From Candidatus Omnitrophota bacterium (GTDB lineage: Bacteria; Omnitrophota; 4484-213): DNA of 8,464 bases. Below the pieces are notes generated by a model that did not search any database, had not been told where the DNA came from, and worked only from the letters and a program-made list of their open reading frames with translations. Shown piece after piece: positions 1 to 5,430 of the stretch (position 1 is the stretch's first letter; each line of letters begins with the position of its first letter). Position numbers and translations under genes: made by a program. The DNA is taken from assembly GCA_030640885.1 (NCBI GenBank), contig DAOWIN010000141.1, positions 1 through 8,464 of the forward strand, written 5' to 3'.

Positions 1-1
1 G

Positions 2-235
2 GAAGTGGGAGAGTATCTGAAAAAAGAAAGGCATTTGCCGTGGATAACCTCCGTGAAGCAGGAAAAGGCAGAAAATGGCGATACCATAAATATAACCAGA
101 ATGTTATTTGAGGCAGTAGAAACCGCGGAGAATTTACAGTTGCAGATAATGGTATTAGATAAATTAGTTAAGACTCAGCAAAAGGAGATTCAAGCCTTGA
201 AACAAGAAATAGCCAAGCCCAAAAGCGATTTATGA
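2..235 (+). CDS. C-terminal end of a tail-fibre/S74-chaperone-like protein (5' partial)
   Basis: The frame is open to the left edge, so this is probably the last 77 residues of a longer protein rather than a small gene starting at the GTG at 5. The segment EYLKKERHLPWITS, followed by a Gly/Asp turn and the helix MLFEAVETAENLQLQI, resembles the end of intramolecular chaperone domains of phage tail fibres and bacterial surface proteins (peptidase S74-like), where the pattern is roughly EYIKKNKHLP-x-I-P-S followed by a Leu-rich helix. The last 30 residues (KTQQKEIQALKQEI) look like a coiled coil, as is usual for these trimeric ends. Such domains help a trimeric fibre fold. Its place just before prepilin genes suggests a surface or pilus-associated protein, but that is inference. 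Family assignment is from memory of the motif and is moderate. Confidence 0.6.
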   Translation, partial: EVGEYLKKERHLPWITSVKQEKAENGDTINITRMLFEAVETAENLQLQIMVLDKLVKTQQKEIQALKQEIAKPKSDL

Positions 236-248
236 ATATAAACTTCTT

Positions 249-262
249 ATTCGCAATTCGCA
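249..262. repeat. Two copies of heptamer ATTCGCA
   Basis: ATTCGCA occurs twice head to tail in the short gap between the tail-fibre-like gene and the first pilin gene. It shares its 7-bp period with repeats near panB and inside proC. Two copies alone would be weak; the shared period is what makes it worth recording. Confidence 0.45.
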
Positions 263-284
263 TTATTGGTATCGTGTTAAATCT

Positions 285-635
285 ATGCAGATAAACAACA
301 AAAAGGCTGAGAGTTTAGTAGGCGTGATTGTAGCCACAGTTTTGCTGGCAATTCTATCGCTTTTTTTAAGCAGTTCATTTATGAGCCGCAAAAAAACCAT
401 AATTACTGCTGGGCATAGAGCAGAGGCGAAAAATTTTGCTCGCGCAAAGATAGAAGAATTTGCGGCAGAGAATTATTCAGCAATCCCAGCAGGCGTTTTG
501 TCGGCAGAGTTTGAACAGTTTGACAATGATCGTTTTGCTACTCTACAACCAACAGTTACAGTAGTAAATGACCCGCATCTAACTGGATTTACATATAAAA
601 AGGTTGTTGTGGGAGTAACTTGGAATGAGGATTGA
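285..635 (+). CDS. Prepilin-like minor pilin, PulI/GspI/PilV type, non-canonical processing site
   Basis: The 116-residue protein begins with a short Lys-rich leader (MQINNKKA) and a hydrophobic helix, ESLVGVIVATVLLAILSLFL (about residues 9-28), the class III signal arrangement of type IV pilins and type II secretion pseudopilins. A conserved-looking helix with ARAKIEEFAAENY and a small C-terminal beta region follow; size and order fit PulI/GspI or PilV-like minor pilins. Aligned to the usual G|FTLIE site, the -1 residue is Ala, +1 is Glu and +5 is Gly instead of Glu, so two signature positions differ. I see no Shine-Dalgarno before the ATG; translation may be coupled to upstream genes. It overlaps the next gene by 11 bases, which supports an operon. 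The precise subtype is uncertain. Confidence 0.75.
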   Translation: MQINNKKAESLVGVIVATVLLAILSLFLSSSFMSRKKTIITAGHRAEAKNFARAKIEEFAAENYSAIPAGVLSAEFEQFDNDRFATLQPTVTVVNDPHLTGFTYKKVVVGVTWNED

Positions 636-1101
636 AGCGAAGAAAGAAAGAGAAAGGGGATTAACATTAATAGAATTTTTGATTACCCTTGTTCTTAGCT
701 CTTTTCTGATTTTAACTATAGTAGCCTTGTATTCTTTTGATTTCAATCTTTTTTCTACAAATGTTAAGGATTCTCAACTCCAAAATGAAGCCAATATTGC
801 CATTGAGCATATCACAAAGCAGATTCGCAGAAGAGGTGTAGTTGCTGATGTTATAGGGGCGAATGATGATTGGCTGCGGGTGGTCTTGGGGAGTGGCACT
901 TGTCAGTATAGATTAATAGGAGATGAGCTAAGATATTGCGATACTTTTTTTCCTTGGTGCGGAGCATCTTCTTTGCTTGTAGCTAAAAATATTTCCCAGA
1001 TAAACTTTTCTTATGATTCAACTAAAAAGATAGTGCGGATGGAAATAGAATTATCTGGGGGCGGCAAAAGTTTAGAGGTGGAATCACAGGTACGGCTTTA
1101 G
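625..1101 (+). CDS. Prepilin-like minor pilin, PilW/PulJ type
   Basis: This 158-residue protein has a canonical prepilin processing site: a charged leader ending RERG (residues 9-12), then LTLIEFLITLVLSSFLIL with Glu at +5, followed by a long amphipathic helix (about residues 40-70) and a beta-rich C-terminal half. This layout and size match PilW/PulJ-like minor pilins, which sit at the tip of type IV pili or pseudopili. Three cysteines (in TCQYR, RYCD and PWCG) lie in the globular part and could form a disulfide. The start lies inside the previous gene and the next gene begins 3 bases after its stop, so the three pilin genes are probably co-transcribed and translationally coupled. The N-terminal signal is clear; the subfamily is inferred from position and size. 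Confidence 0.8.
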   Translation: MRIEAKKERERGLTLIEFLITLVLSSFLILTIVALYSFDFNLFSTNVKDSQLQNEANIAIEHITKQIRRRGVVADVIGANDDWLRVVLGSGTCQYRLIGDELRYCDTFFPWCGASSLLVAKNISQINFSYDSTKKIVRMEIELSGGGKSLEVESQVRL

Positions 1102-1104
1102 AGA

Positions 1105-1473
1105 ATGAAAAGGTTTAACAAAGAAGGATTTGCTCTTATAACAGTAGTTGCATTTTCAGTTATTTTGTTGACTACATTGGTGTATAGTTTGAGTTTTGTT
1201 TTTAGTCATTACAAAATAACGAAAAAGCGGGAGAACTGGGAAGAAAAGTATTATTTATGCGAAGCTGGGTTAAAAGCAGGAAGGTGGATTATCCAAAATC
1301 CGGCGGTGCCGACTCCTTTTTTTGACCCCAATGCAGATTATTATCCAGATGATGGCGCAGGTTCTCTTTATACATATAATTGGAGTTTCAATAATCGGAT
1401 GGTAAAGATAAATATAAGTGGTGACCCCAATGCTGGTATTAATTATAGGATTAGCACAACGGTTATAAATTAA
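1105..1473 (+). CDS. Pilus assembly protein, PilX/GspK-like N-terminal domain
   Basis: The 122-residue product starts with KRFNKEG (residues 2-8), then FALITVVAFSVILLTTLVYSL, a class III signal and transmembrane helix. Position +5 is Thr rather than Glu, as in GspK/PilX-type subunits, which often lack this glutamate. The segment YYLCEAGLKAG (residues 49-59) matches the AEAG(L/I)xxA pattern that follows the helix in PilX-like proteins and supports the family. The remainder is short and beta-rich, so this is smaller than classic PilX or GspK. It closes the pilin cluster. No major pilin, pilus ATPase, platform protein or prepilin peptidase is seen, so these must be upstream or elsewhere. Confidence 0.75.
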   Translation: MKRFNKEGFALITVVAFSVILLTTLVYSLSFVFSHYKITKKRENWEEKYYLCEAGLKAGRWIIQNPAVPTPFFDPNADYYPDDGAGSLYTYNWSFNNRMVKINISGDPNAGINYRISTTVIN

Positions 1474-1534
1474 CAGAGGCGTGTTCTTTTGATGTGGTTT
1501 TGGAATAGCGGCACAATTTCTAATTTAGAATTTA

Positions 1535-1567
1535 TCAACCCAGCACTTTCTGAAAGTGCTGGGTTGA
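1535..1567. promoter_or_regulatory. Perfect 15-bp hairpin in the dnaK leader
   Basis: Bases 1535-1549 pair perfectly with 1553-1567 around a 3-base loop (arms contain CCAGCACTTT and AAAGTGCTGG). The hairpin ends 3 bases before the AGGAGG of dnaK. The inner AGCACT/AGTGCT recalls CIRCE, the HrcA operator (TTAGCACTC-N9-GAGTGCTAA), but the spacing and flanks differ, so it is not a standard CIRCE. It may be a dispersed palindromic repeat or a leader structure affecting translation or mRNA stability. A weak promoter-like pair, TTGATG-17-CACAAT (1489-1517), lies upstream. Confidence 0.6.
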
Positions 1568-1584
1568 GTTAGGAGGTATTTAAA

Positions 1585-3534
1585 ATGAGTAAGGTGATTG
1601 GTATTGATTTGGGGACGACAAATTCCTGCGTTGCGGTTTTGGAAGGGGGAAAGCCGGTGGTAATTCCTAATGCCGAAGGTTCTCGCACGACCCCATCGGT
1701 AGTGGCTTTTTCTAAAACTGGAGAGGTGCTGAGCGGTCAGGTTGCCAAAAGACAAGCAATTAGCAACGCTGAAAATACAATCTTTTCTATTAAGAGATTT
1801 ATGGGTAGAAGGCATAACGAGGTGGCAGAAGAAGAAAAGATAGTTTCTTATAAGATTGTTGAAGACAGTAAGGGAAGCGTAAAGGTAGGGGTAAGGGATA
1901 AGGAGTATACTCCTCCCGAGATATCCGCTTTTGTTTTGCAACGGCTGAAGGAGACTGCCGAGGACTATTTGGGAACTAAAGTAACTAAAGCTGTAATTAC
2001 TGTGCCGGCTTATTTTAACGATAGTCAGCGTCAGGCGACTAAAGATGCCGGCGAAATTGCCGGGCTTGAAGTTTTAAGAATTATTAACGAACCTACGGCT
2101 GCTTCTCTGGCTTATGGTTTGGACAGAAAGAAAAACGAAAAGATTGCCGTATTTGATTTAGGCGGCGGCACTTTTGATATTTCCATTTTGGAGATTGGCG
2201 AGGGTGTATTTGAGGTAAAGGCAACGAATGGAGATACCCATCTGGGCGGTGATAACTTTGACCAGAGGATTATTGATTGGTTGGCTGAAGAGTTTAAAAA
2301 GCAGGAAGGAATAGATTTGCGAAATGATAAAACGGCTTTGCAGAGATTAAAGGAAGCGGCGGAAAAAGCAAAGTGCGAATTGTCCACTACGATGCAAACA
2401 GAGATTAATCTTCCTTTTATTACCGCCGATAGTAACGGACCTAAGCATTTAACATATACTCTGACGCGGGCAAAATTAGAGCAGTTGGTTAGTAACTTGG
2501 TTGAAAGAACAATGGAGCCTTGCAAACAGGCATTAGCCGATGCCCATCTTTCTACTGATGATATTAACGAGGTAGTTTTAGTAGGAGGGCAAACCAGGAT
2601 GCCCGTGGTTCAAGAAGTGGTTAAAAAATTATTCCATAAAGAACCGCATAAGGGAGTTAATCCCGATGAAGTGGTAGCAGTGGGAGCGGCTATTCAAGGC
2701 GGGGTTCTTGCTGGAGATGCCGGTGTTAAGGATGTTCTTTTGCTTGATGTTACCCCTCTATCTTTAGGAATTGAAACCTTAGGTGCCGTATTCACTAAAT
2801 TAATAGAGAGGAATGCCACCATTCCTACCAAAAAGACCCAGATATTCTCAACTGCGGTTGATAATCAGCCTGCGGTTTCTATCCATGTTTTGCAAGGCGA
2901 GCGTCCGATGGCAACGGATAACCGAACATTGGGTCGCTTTGACTTAATCGGCATTCCGCCTGCTCCGCGGGGAGTTCCTCAGATTGAGGTCAGTTTTGAT
3001 ATTGACGCCAATGGGATTATGCATGTTTCGGCAAAGGATTTAGGTACAAACAAGGAGCAAAAAATCAGGATAGAATCTTCGAGCGGATTGTCTAAGGAAG
3101 AAATCGAAAAGATGAAAAAAGAAGCTGAAGCTCATGCTCAGGAGGATGAAAAGAGAAAGGGTTTAATTGAAGCCAGAAATCGTTTGGATAATTTGATTTA
3201 TGCAAGCGAGAAGTCGCTTAAAGAGGGAGGAGATAAGGTTCCTGCAGATGTAAAAGAAAAAATAGAGTCAGCTGTAAAAAAGGCAAAAGAAGAGCTTAAA
3301 AGCGATGATGCTGACAAAATAAATAAGGCAGGTGAGGAGCTTGGTCAAGCTTCGCATAAATTAGCCGAGGAGTTGTATAAAAAGGCATCTCAGCAATCTG
3401 CTGCTCAGGGCGCAGCTCAACAGGAAGAACAAAAATCGGATAAAAAACCTGCTTCGCCAACAGGTGGGGATAATGTTGTTGATGCCGAAGTGGTTGATGA
3501 GGAAAAAAAGCATTCGCCTGAAGCGGATGCTTAA
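1585..3534 (+). CDS. dnaK: Molecular chaperone DnaK (Hsp70)
   Basis: DnaK is the cytoplasmic ATP-dependent chaperone that binds exposed hydrophobic peptides and works with DnaJ and GrpE. The 649-residue protein is complete. The N-terminal ATPase domain has [10 protein letters not shown] (residues 5-14), [10 protein letters not shown] (189-198) and [11 protein letters not shown] (330-340), the three Hsp70 signatures. The conserved interdomain linker [10 protein letters not shown] is at 383-392; the beta-sandwich peptide-binding domain follows ([20 protein letters not shown]) and then the helical lid. The tail is charged and contains DAEVVDEE, as is typical of bacterial DnaK. AGGAGG at 1571-1576 lies 8 bases before the ATG and fixes the start. 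The gene stands alone: grpE, dnaJ and hrcA are not adjacent and no CIRCE operator is visible. Confidence 0.98.
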   Translation: MSKVIGIDLGTTNSCVAVLEGGKPVVIPNAEGSRTTPSVVAFSKTGEVLSGQVAKRQAISNAENTIFSIKRFMGRRHNEVAEEEKIVSYKIVEDSKGSVKVGVRDKEYTPPEISAFVLQRLKETAEDYLGTKVTKAVITVPAYFNDSQRQATKDAGEIAGLEVLRIINEPTAASLAYGLDRKKNEKIAVFDLGGGTFDISILEIGEGVFEVKATNGDTHLGGDNFDQRIIDWLAEEFKKQEGIDLRNDKTALQRLKEAAEKAKCELSTTMQTEINLPFITADSNGPKHLTYTLTRAKLEQLVSNLVERTMEPCKQALADAHLSTDDINEVVLVGGQTRMPVVQEVVKKLFHKEPHKGVNPDEVVAVGAAIQGGVLAGDAGVKDVLLLDVTPLSLGIETLGAVFTKLIERNATIPTKKTQIFSTAVDNQPAVSIHVLQGERPMATDNRTLGRFDLIGIPPAPRGVPQIEVSFDIDANGIMHVSAKDLGTNKEQKIRIESSSGLSKEEIEKMKKEAEAHAQEDEKRKGLIEARNRLDNLIYASEKSLKEGGDKVPADVKEKIESAVKKAKEELKSDDADKINKAGEELGQASHKLAEELYKKASQQSAAQGAAQQEEQKSDKKPASPTGGDNVVDAEVVDEEKKHSPEADA

Positions 3535-3613
3535 TTGCATTGATTAAATGCCGATTGCGTACGCATATTTTCTAAGAAGGTTAATCTGCGTAATCTTGTT
3601 TTTAATCTGTCTG

Positions 3614-3643
3614 CCCCGTTAGATATGAAATTATCTAACGGGG
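3614..3643. repeat. Palindrome with CCCCGTTAGATA arms
   Basis: A perfect 12-bp stem (3614-3625 with 3632-3643) closes a 6-base loop, about 80 bases after the dnaK stop. The outer arm CCCCGTTA recurs in the palindrome at 6665-6720, suggesting one dispersed family. It could terminate dnaK transcription, but no T-run follows, so it is not a standard intrinsic terminator. Confidence 0.7.
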
Positions 3644-3702
3644 TGAATAATCAGCTATAACGAGTAAGGAAAGAAAGATAATTTTTTGGGCAAGACCTTT
3701 AT

Positions 3703-3734
3703 CCTGAAGAGCTTTGCTATGCTCACTCTTCAGG
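3703..3734. repeat. CCTGAAGAG palindromic element, copy 1
   Basis: Arms CCTGAAGAG (3703-3711) and CTCTTCAGG (3726-3734) flank a 14-base centre. The element is the near-exact reverse complement of the one at 5012-5047, so these are two copies of one family in opposite orientations. It lies in the leader of the bactofilin gene. Confidence 0.7.
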
Positions 3735-3736
3735 CT

Positions 3737-3755
3737 CATCCGTCTCAGGCGGATG
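3737..3755. repeat. CATCCGYCTCAGGCGGATG palindrome, copy 1
   Basis: A 19-base palindrome with one G-T pair. It differs by a single base from the copy at 6634-6652; both are preceded by CT. It starts 2 bases after the previous element and ends 7 bases before the bactofilin Shine-Dalgarno sequence, so the bactofilin leader is made largely of two repeats. Confidence 0.75.
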
Positions 3756-3762
3756 GAAGGAA

Positions 3763-3768
3763 AGGAGG
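3763..3768 (+). promoter_or_regulatory. Ribosome binding site that fixes the bactofilin start
   Basis: AGGAGG lies 7 bases before the ATG at 3776. The same frame is open upstream to 3686, but that extension would translate two palindromic repeats and carries no bactofilin features, so the downstream start is preferred. Confidence 0.85.
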
Positions 3769-3775
3769 TAAAAAA

Positions 3776-4312
3776 ATGAGAAGAAAAGAACAACCACAAG
3801 CAGAAAAAATTTTAGATATAACCGCCAATATGGAGGGTAATCTTTCTTTTAATGATCCAGTGAACTTATGTATTAATGGAAACTTTAGAGGGAGTTTAAA
3901 CTCCAAAGGAAAATTGGTTATTGGCGAAAAGGCAGAAGTTACCGCTAACATTAAAGGCGAAGAGATTAGTGTTGCCGGAAGAATAAGAGGGAATGTAGAA
4001 GCGGATAAAAAGATTGAAATTTTACCCTCCGGGCGAATAGATGGAGATGTGCAAGCTCCGCTTCTTTCTATTAAAGAGGGAGGAATTTTACAGGGTAGAT
4101 GCCAAATGGCATTTGATTTTGAGGAAAAAAAAGCAAAGGATAGAAATTTGATGGGCTTAAGAGAATTGGCTGAGTATTTGGAATTAGAGTTAAATGTAGT
4201 TCAGAAATGGGCTGCAAGTAAAAAGATTCCTGGGGTGAAGAAAGATAACGAATGGTTGTTCGAAAAGGGCAGAATTGATAAGTGGATAAGTGAAGAAAAA
4301 AGTCGTGTGTAA
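3776..4312 (+). CDS. Bactofilin fused to a C-terminal excisionase-type helix-turn-helix
   Basis: Bactofilins (DUF583) polymerise without nucleotide into membrane-associated filaments that position cell-wall, polar or chromosomal factors. Residues 15-108 of the 178-residue product show the repeating beta-helix pattern of short strands with regular Gly turns: INGNFRGSLNSKGKLVIG, then AEVTANIKGEEISVAGRIRGNVEA and ILPSGRIDGDVQAPLLSI. After CQMAFDFEEKKAKD, residues 125-173 form a second domain: LMGLRELAEYLELELNVVQKW, KKIPGVKKDNEWLFEKGRIDKWI, matching the MerR-like/excisionase HTH_17 pattern (helix-turn-helix, then a small wing ending in xxRxxxWI). A DNA-binding domain on a bactofilin is unusual. 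The next gene encodes another HTH of the same type with a membrane anchor, 40 bases downstream, so the pair is probably an operon. Bactofilin assignment is strong, HTH assignment good. Confidence 0.88.
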   Translation: MRRKEQPQAEKILDITANMEGNLSFNDPVNLCINGNFRGSLNSKGKLVIGEKAEVTANIKGEEISVAGRIRGNVEADKKIEILPSGRIDGDVQAPLLSIKEGGILQGRCQMAFDFEEKKAKDRNLMGLRELAEYLELELNVVQKWAASKKIPGVKKDNEWLFEKGRIDKWISEEKSRV

Positions 4313-4352
4313 AATTTATTAAAAATCGGAAGAGGCTTATAACAGCAAAGAA

Positions 4353-4667
4353 ATGTCAAGTGGATTATTAAGTTTTAATCAGGCTTTAGAATATTTAGGT
4401 GTAAATAAACAGGAACTGAAGCGATTGATTCGAGAAAAAAATATTGTTCCTTATAAAATAGGAGGCACCTATTTAAGGTTTAAAAAAGAGGACCTTAATG
4501 TTTTAAGAAGTCACTTAAAGAGGAGAGTAAGAAAAACACACTGGCTGAATGAACCTACGCAACATTCACCGCTTAGCGAAAGGCTCGCTGATTTTTGGTA
4601 CTTCAACAGTTTCTATATCTTTTCGGCAGTAATTATTTGGGGTTTGCTGCTGATAATTTTTAGATAG
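4353..4667 (+). CDS. Tail-anchored excisionase-family helix-turn-helix protein
   Basis: This 104-residue protein has two parts. Residues 5-55 (LLSFNQALEYLGVNKQELKRLI, then IVPYKIGGTYLRFKKEDLNVL) fit the excisionase/MerR-like HTH_17 fold: two helices, a wing with a Gly-Gly turn, and a final helix. A basic stretch follows (KRRVRKTHW, 56-64). Residues 84-103 are a single hydrophobic segment (FNSFYIFSAVIIWGLLLIIF) ending one residue before the C terminus, so the protein should be tail-anchored in the inner membrane with its DNA-binding part in the cytoplasm. No clear Shine-Dalgarno is close to the ATG; AGAGG at 4330-4334 is too far. Neighbouring the bactofilin-HTH fusion, it may tether DNA or the bactofilin polymer to the membrane. 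The two domains are visible; the joint role is inference. Confidence 0.8.
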   Translation: MSSGLLSFNQALEYLGVNKQELKRLIREKNIVPYKIGGTYLRFKKEDLNVLRSHLKRRVRKTHWLNEPTQHSPLSERLADFWYFNSFYIFSAVIIWGLLLIIFR

Positions 4668-4772
4668 CACTGATGACACTGACCCGCCTGAGGCGGGCTG
4701 ATTACACTGATAAGATGTCAATGTAATCATTCTTTATCAGTGACATCAGTGCTTCAATCAGTGTCATCAGTG
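4668..4772. repeat. Nonamer CACTGATNA array with inverted half
   Basis: Units such as CACTGATGA, CACTGATTA and CACTGATAA on the left are mirrored on the right by TTATCAGTG, ACATCAGTG and TCATCAGTG. The outermost 15 bases (4668-4682) pair perfectly with 4758-4772, and CACTGATAA (4705-4713) pairs with TTATCAGTG (4734-4742). The whole can fold into one long imperfect hairpin between the HTH gene and tRNA-Ala. It may act as a transcript end or be a decayed repeat. No coding function is seen. Confidence 0.65.
4683..4697. repeat. CCCGCCTGAGGCGGG palindrome inserted in the nonamer array
   Basis: A perfect 15-base palindrome interrupts the nonamer array. CTGA occurs on both sides (4679-4682 and 4698-4701). 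Removing the palindrome and one CTGA restores a regular CACTGATTA unit, so this looks like an insertion with a 4-bp target duplication. Confidence 0.6.
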
Positions 4773-4776
4773 TTAA

Positions 4777-4851
4777 GGGGCTGTAGCGCAGTGGAAGCGC
4801 GTCTGGCTGGCAGCCAGTAGGTCGTGGGTTCGAGTCCCACCAGCTCCACCA
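4777..4851 (+). tRNA. tRNA-Ala (anticodon GGC), CCA encoded
   Basis: A full cloverleaf can be drawn. The acceptor stem GGGGCTG pairs with CAGCTCC and includes the G3-U70 wobble, the identity mark of alanine tRNA. The D stem is GCGC/GCGC, the anticodon loop is CTGGCAG with anticodon GGC, and the T arm is GTGGG-TTCGAGT-CCCAC. A73 and CCA are encoded. The anticodon stem has one mismatch (T-T at 27-43). The bases before it are the nonamer array; I see no clear promoter. It reads GCC and, by wobble, GCU codons. Confidence 0.95.
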
Positions 4852-4858
4852 TCCCTTA

Positions 4859-4975
4859 CTCGCCATAGGCGAGAGCCTGCGAGAGTGAGCGAAGCGAATG
4901 GACGCAGGATAAAGGTTCTGTTCTAAAGGTCTTTTTCTTTTCGCCGTTAGGCGAAACATTGCCAAAGGCGATGTT
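4859..4975. repeat. Cluster of four small palindromes after tRNA-Ala
   Basis: Four hairpins follow one another in this non-coding stretch: CTCGCC/GGCGAG (4859-4873), CCTGCG/CGCAGG (4876-4908, with a GAGTGAGCGAAGCGA interior), TTTCGCC/GGCGAAA (4939-4956), and AACATTGCC/GGCGATGTT (4955-4975, one G-T pair, sharing two bases with the previous one). No open reading frame with family features lies here. The GAGCGAAGCGA-like interior is shared with the element at 5012-5047. Confidence 0.6.
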
Positions 4976-5011
4976 AGGGGAATTTGCCCGAGCCGAAGGT
5001 GAGAGAAATCT

Positions 5012-5047
5012 GTCCTGAAGAGTGAGCAAAGCGAGGCTCTTCAGGAC
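5012..5047. repeat. CCTGAAGAG palindromic element, copy 2
   Basis: An 11-bp perfect stem (5012-5022 with 5037-5047) closes the 14-base interior TGAGCAAAGCGAGG. It is the near-exact reverse complement of the element at 3703-3734; differences are confined to the interior. Confidence 0.7.
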
Positions 5048-5085
5048 AAAGGTAAGGTTGAAGTGAATTTTTTGATCTTGTAAGA

Positions 5086-5121
5086 AAAAAAGAACCTCAC
5101 AATTATGCGAGGTTCTTTTTT
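5086..5121. terminator. Bidirectional intrinsic terminator
   Basis: A 13-bp stem (5086-5098 with 5109-5121, core AAGAACCTC/GAGGTTCTT) closes a 10-base loop, with A-runs on the left and T-runs on the right, so it works in either direction. It lies 22 bases beyond the stop of the minus-strand lysine-rich gene and also faces transcripts arriving from tRNA-Ala. Confidence 0.88.
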
Positions 5122-5142
5122 ATTCTATCAAAGCAAGTTTAC

Positions 5143-5271
5143 TTATTTCTTTTTCTTTGCGGTTTTTTTCTTTGTAGTTTTTTTCTTTGCTACAGCCTTT
5201 TTCTTTACCGTAGTCTTTTTCTTTACCGTAGTCTTTTTCTTTGCCTTTTTTGCGGCTTTCTTCTTTGGCAT
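5143..5271 (-). CDS. Lysine-rich 42-residue histone-like protein
   Basis: The minus strand encodes MPKKKAAKKAKKK followed by KKKTTV, KKKTTV, KKKAVA, KKKTT, KKKTA and KKKK, then TAA. Twenty-four of 42 residues are lysine; the rest are almost all Ala, Thr and Val, with no acidic residue. AAGGAGGTG (5284-5276) sits correctly before the ATG, and an intrinsic terminator follows the stop, so this is a real transcription unit rather than low-complexity noise. Such composition resembles the C-terminal tails of histone H1, chlamydial Hc1/Hc2 and AlgP-type proteins, which bind and compact DNA or RNA without folding; the function here is inferred from composition only. An 18-bp perfect tandem repeat encodes the KKKTTV units, so copy number may vary between strains. 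The opposite-strand frame here is a Phe-rich artefact. Confidence 0.88.
   Translation of the reverse strand: MPKKKAAKKAKKKTTVKKKTTVKKKAVAKKKTTKKKTAKKKK
5197..5232. repeat. Two perfect 18-bp repeats inside the lysine-rich gene
   Basis: CTTTTTCTTTACCGTAGT (plus strand) occurs at 5197-5214 and 5215-5232 without mismatch, encoding KKKTTV twice on the minus strand. The 18-bp unit keeps the frame, so slippage would lengthen or shorten the protein by six residues. Confidence 0.85.
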
Positions 5272-5275
5272 TTTT

Positions 5276-5307
5276 CACCTCCTTAATTTGCATTTTTTAA
5301 AATGCAA
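5276..5307 (-). promoter_or_regulatory. Shine-Dalgarno and adjacent hairpin of the lysine-rich gene
   Basis: On the minus strand a 9-bp stem (TTGCATTTT at 5288-5296 with AAAATGCAA at 5299-5307) is followed 3 bases later by AAGGAGGTG. The placement, with a hairpin directly before a strong ribosome binding site, is similar to dnaK. The stem is AT-rich and has only two bases between the arms, so the outer pairs must form the actual helix. Confidence 0.6.
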
Positions 5308-5401
5308 TACTCTAAATCATCTAACACAAAACAAACTATTCTCACGCAGCCAAAAAAAGTAAATTTCAAAAAACAATGCTTCAAAACCGCAACCTTATTT
5401 A

Positions 5402-5430
5402 TTGACAAAAAGAGAATTATATCATAAAAT
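5402..5430 (+). promoter_or_regulatory. Sigma70-like promoter, TTGACA-17-TAAAAT
   Basis: TTGACA (5402-5407) and TAAAAT (5425-5430) are separated by exactly 17 bases, a near-consensus housekeeping promoter pointing right. The next plus-strand gene is tRNA-Leu about 250 bases on, which has its own promoter, so this could drive an unannotated small RNA or a long tRNA precursor. Confidence 0.6.
5416..5424 (-). promoter_or_regulatory. Extended -10 promoter for the lysine-rich gene
   Basis: The minus strand reads TGATATAAT, an extended -10 element, about 145 bases upstream of the lysine-rich start codon. It lies inside the spacer of the plus-strand promoter, so polymerase could not occupy both. 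An alternative minus-strand promoter, TTGACA (5517-5512) with TAAAAA (5494-5489) at 17 bases, lies further up. Confidence 0.5.

Noticed and set aside
232..294. 20-codon frame overlapping the stop of the tail-fibre-like gene (ATGA)
   Set aside because: It runs over the ATTCGCA repeat, has no binding site and resembles no family.
1535..1567. CIRCE operator before dnaK
   Set aside because: The cores AGCACT and AGTGCT are present, but the 9-base spacer and the TTAGCACTC/GAGTGCTAA consensus are not.
3614..3643. Intrinsic terminator of dnaK
   Set aside because: The stem is perfect but no T-run follows, and its arms recur at 6665-6720, so it is better called a dispersed palindrome.
3686..3775. 30-residue N-terminal extension of the bactofilin
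   Set aside because: It covers two palindromic repeats, and AGGAGG at 3763-3768 clearly serves the ATG at 3776.
4702..4965. Minus-strand frame of 87 codons with the segment WWDSNPRPTGCQPDALPL
   Set aside because: It is the antisense of tRNA-Ala and its neighbouring palindromes; such DSNPRP strings are a well-known false product of translating tRNA complements.
5105..5362. Plus-strand Phe-rich frame of 85 codons
   Set aside because: It is the complement of the lysine-rich minus-strand gene, which has a Shine-Dalgarno and terminator; the plus frame also begins inside the terminator stem.
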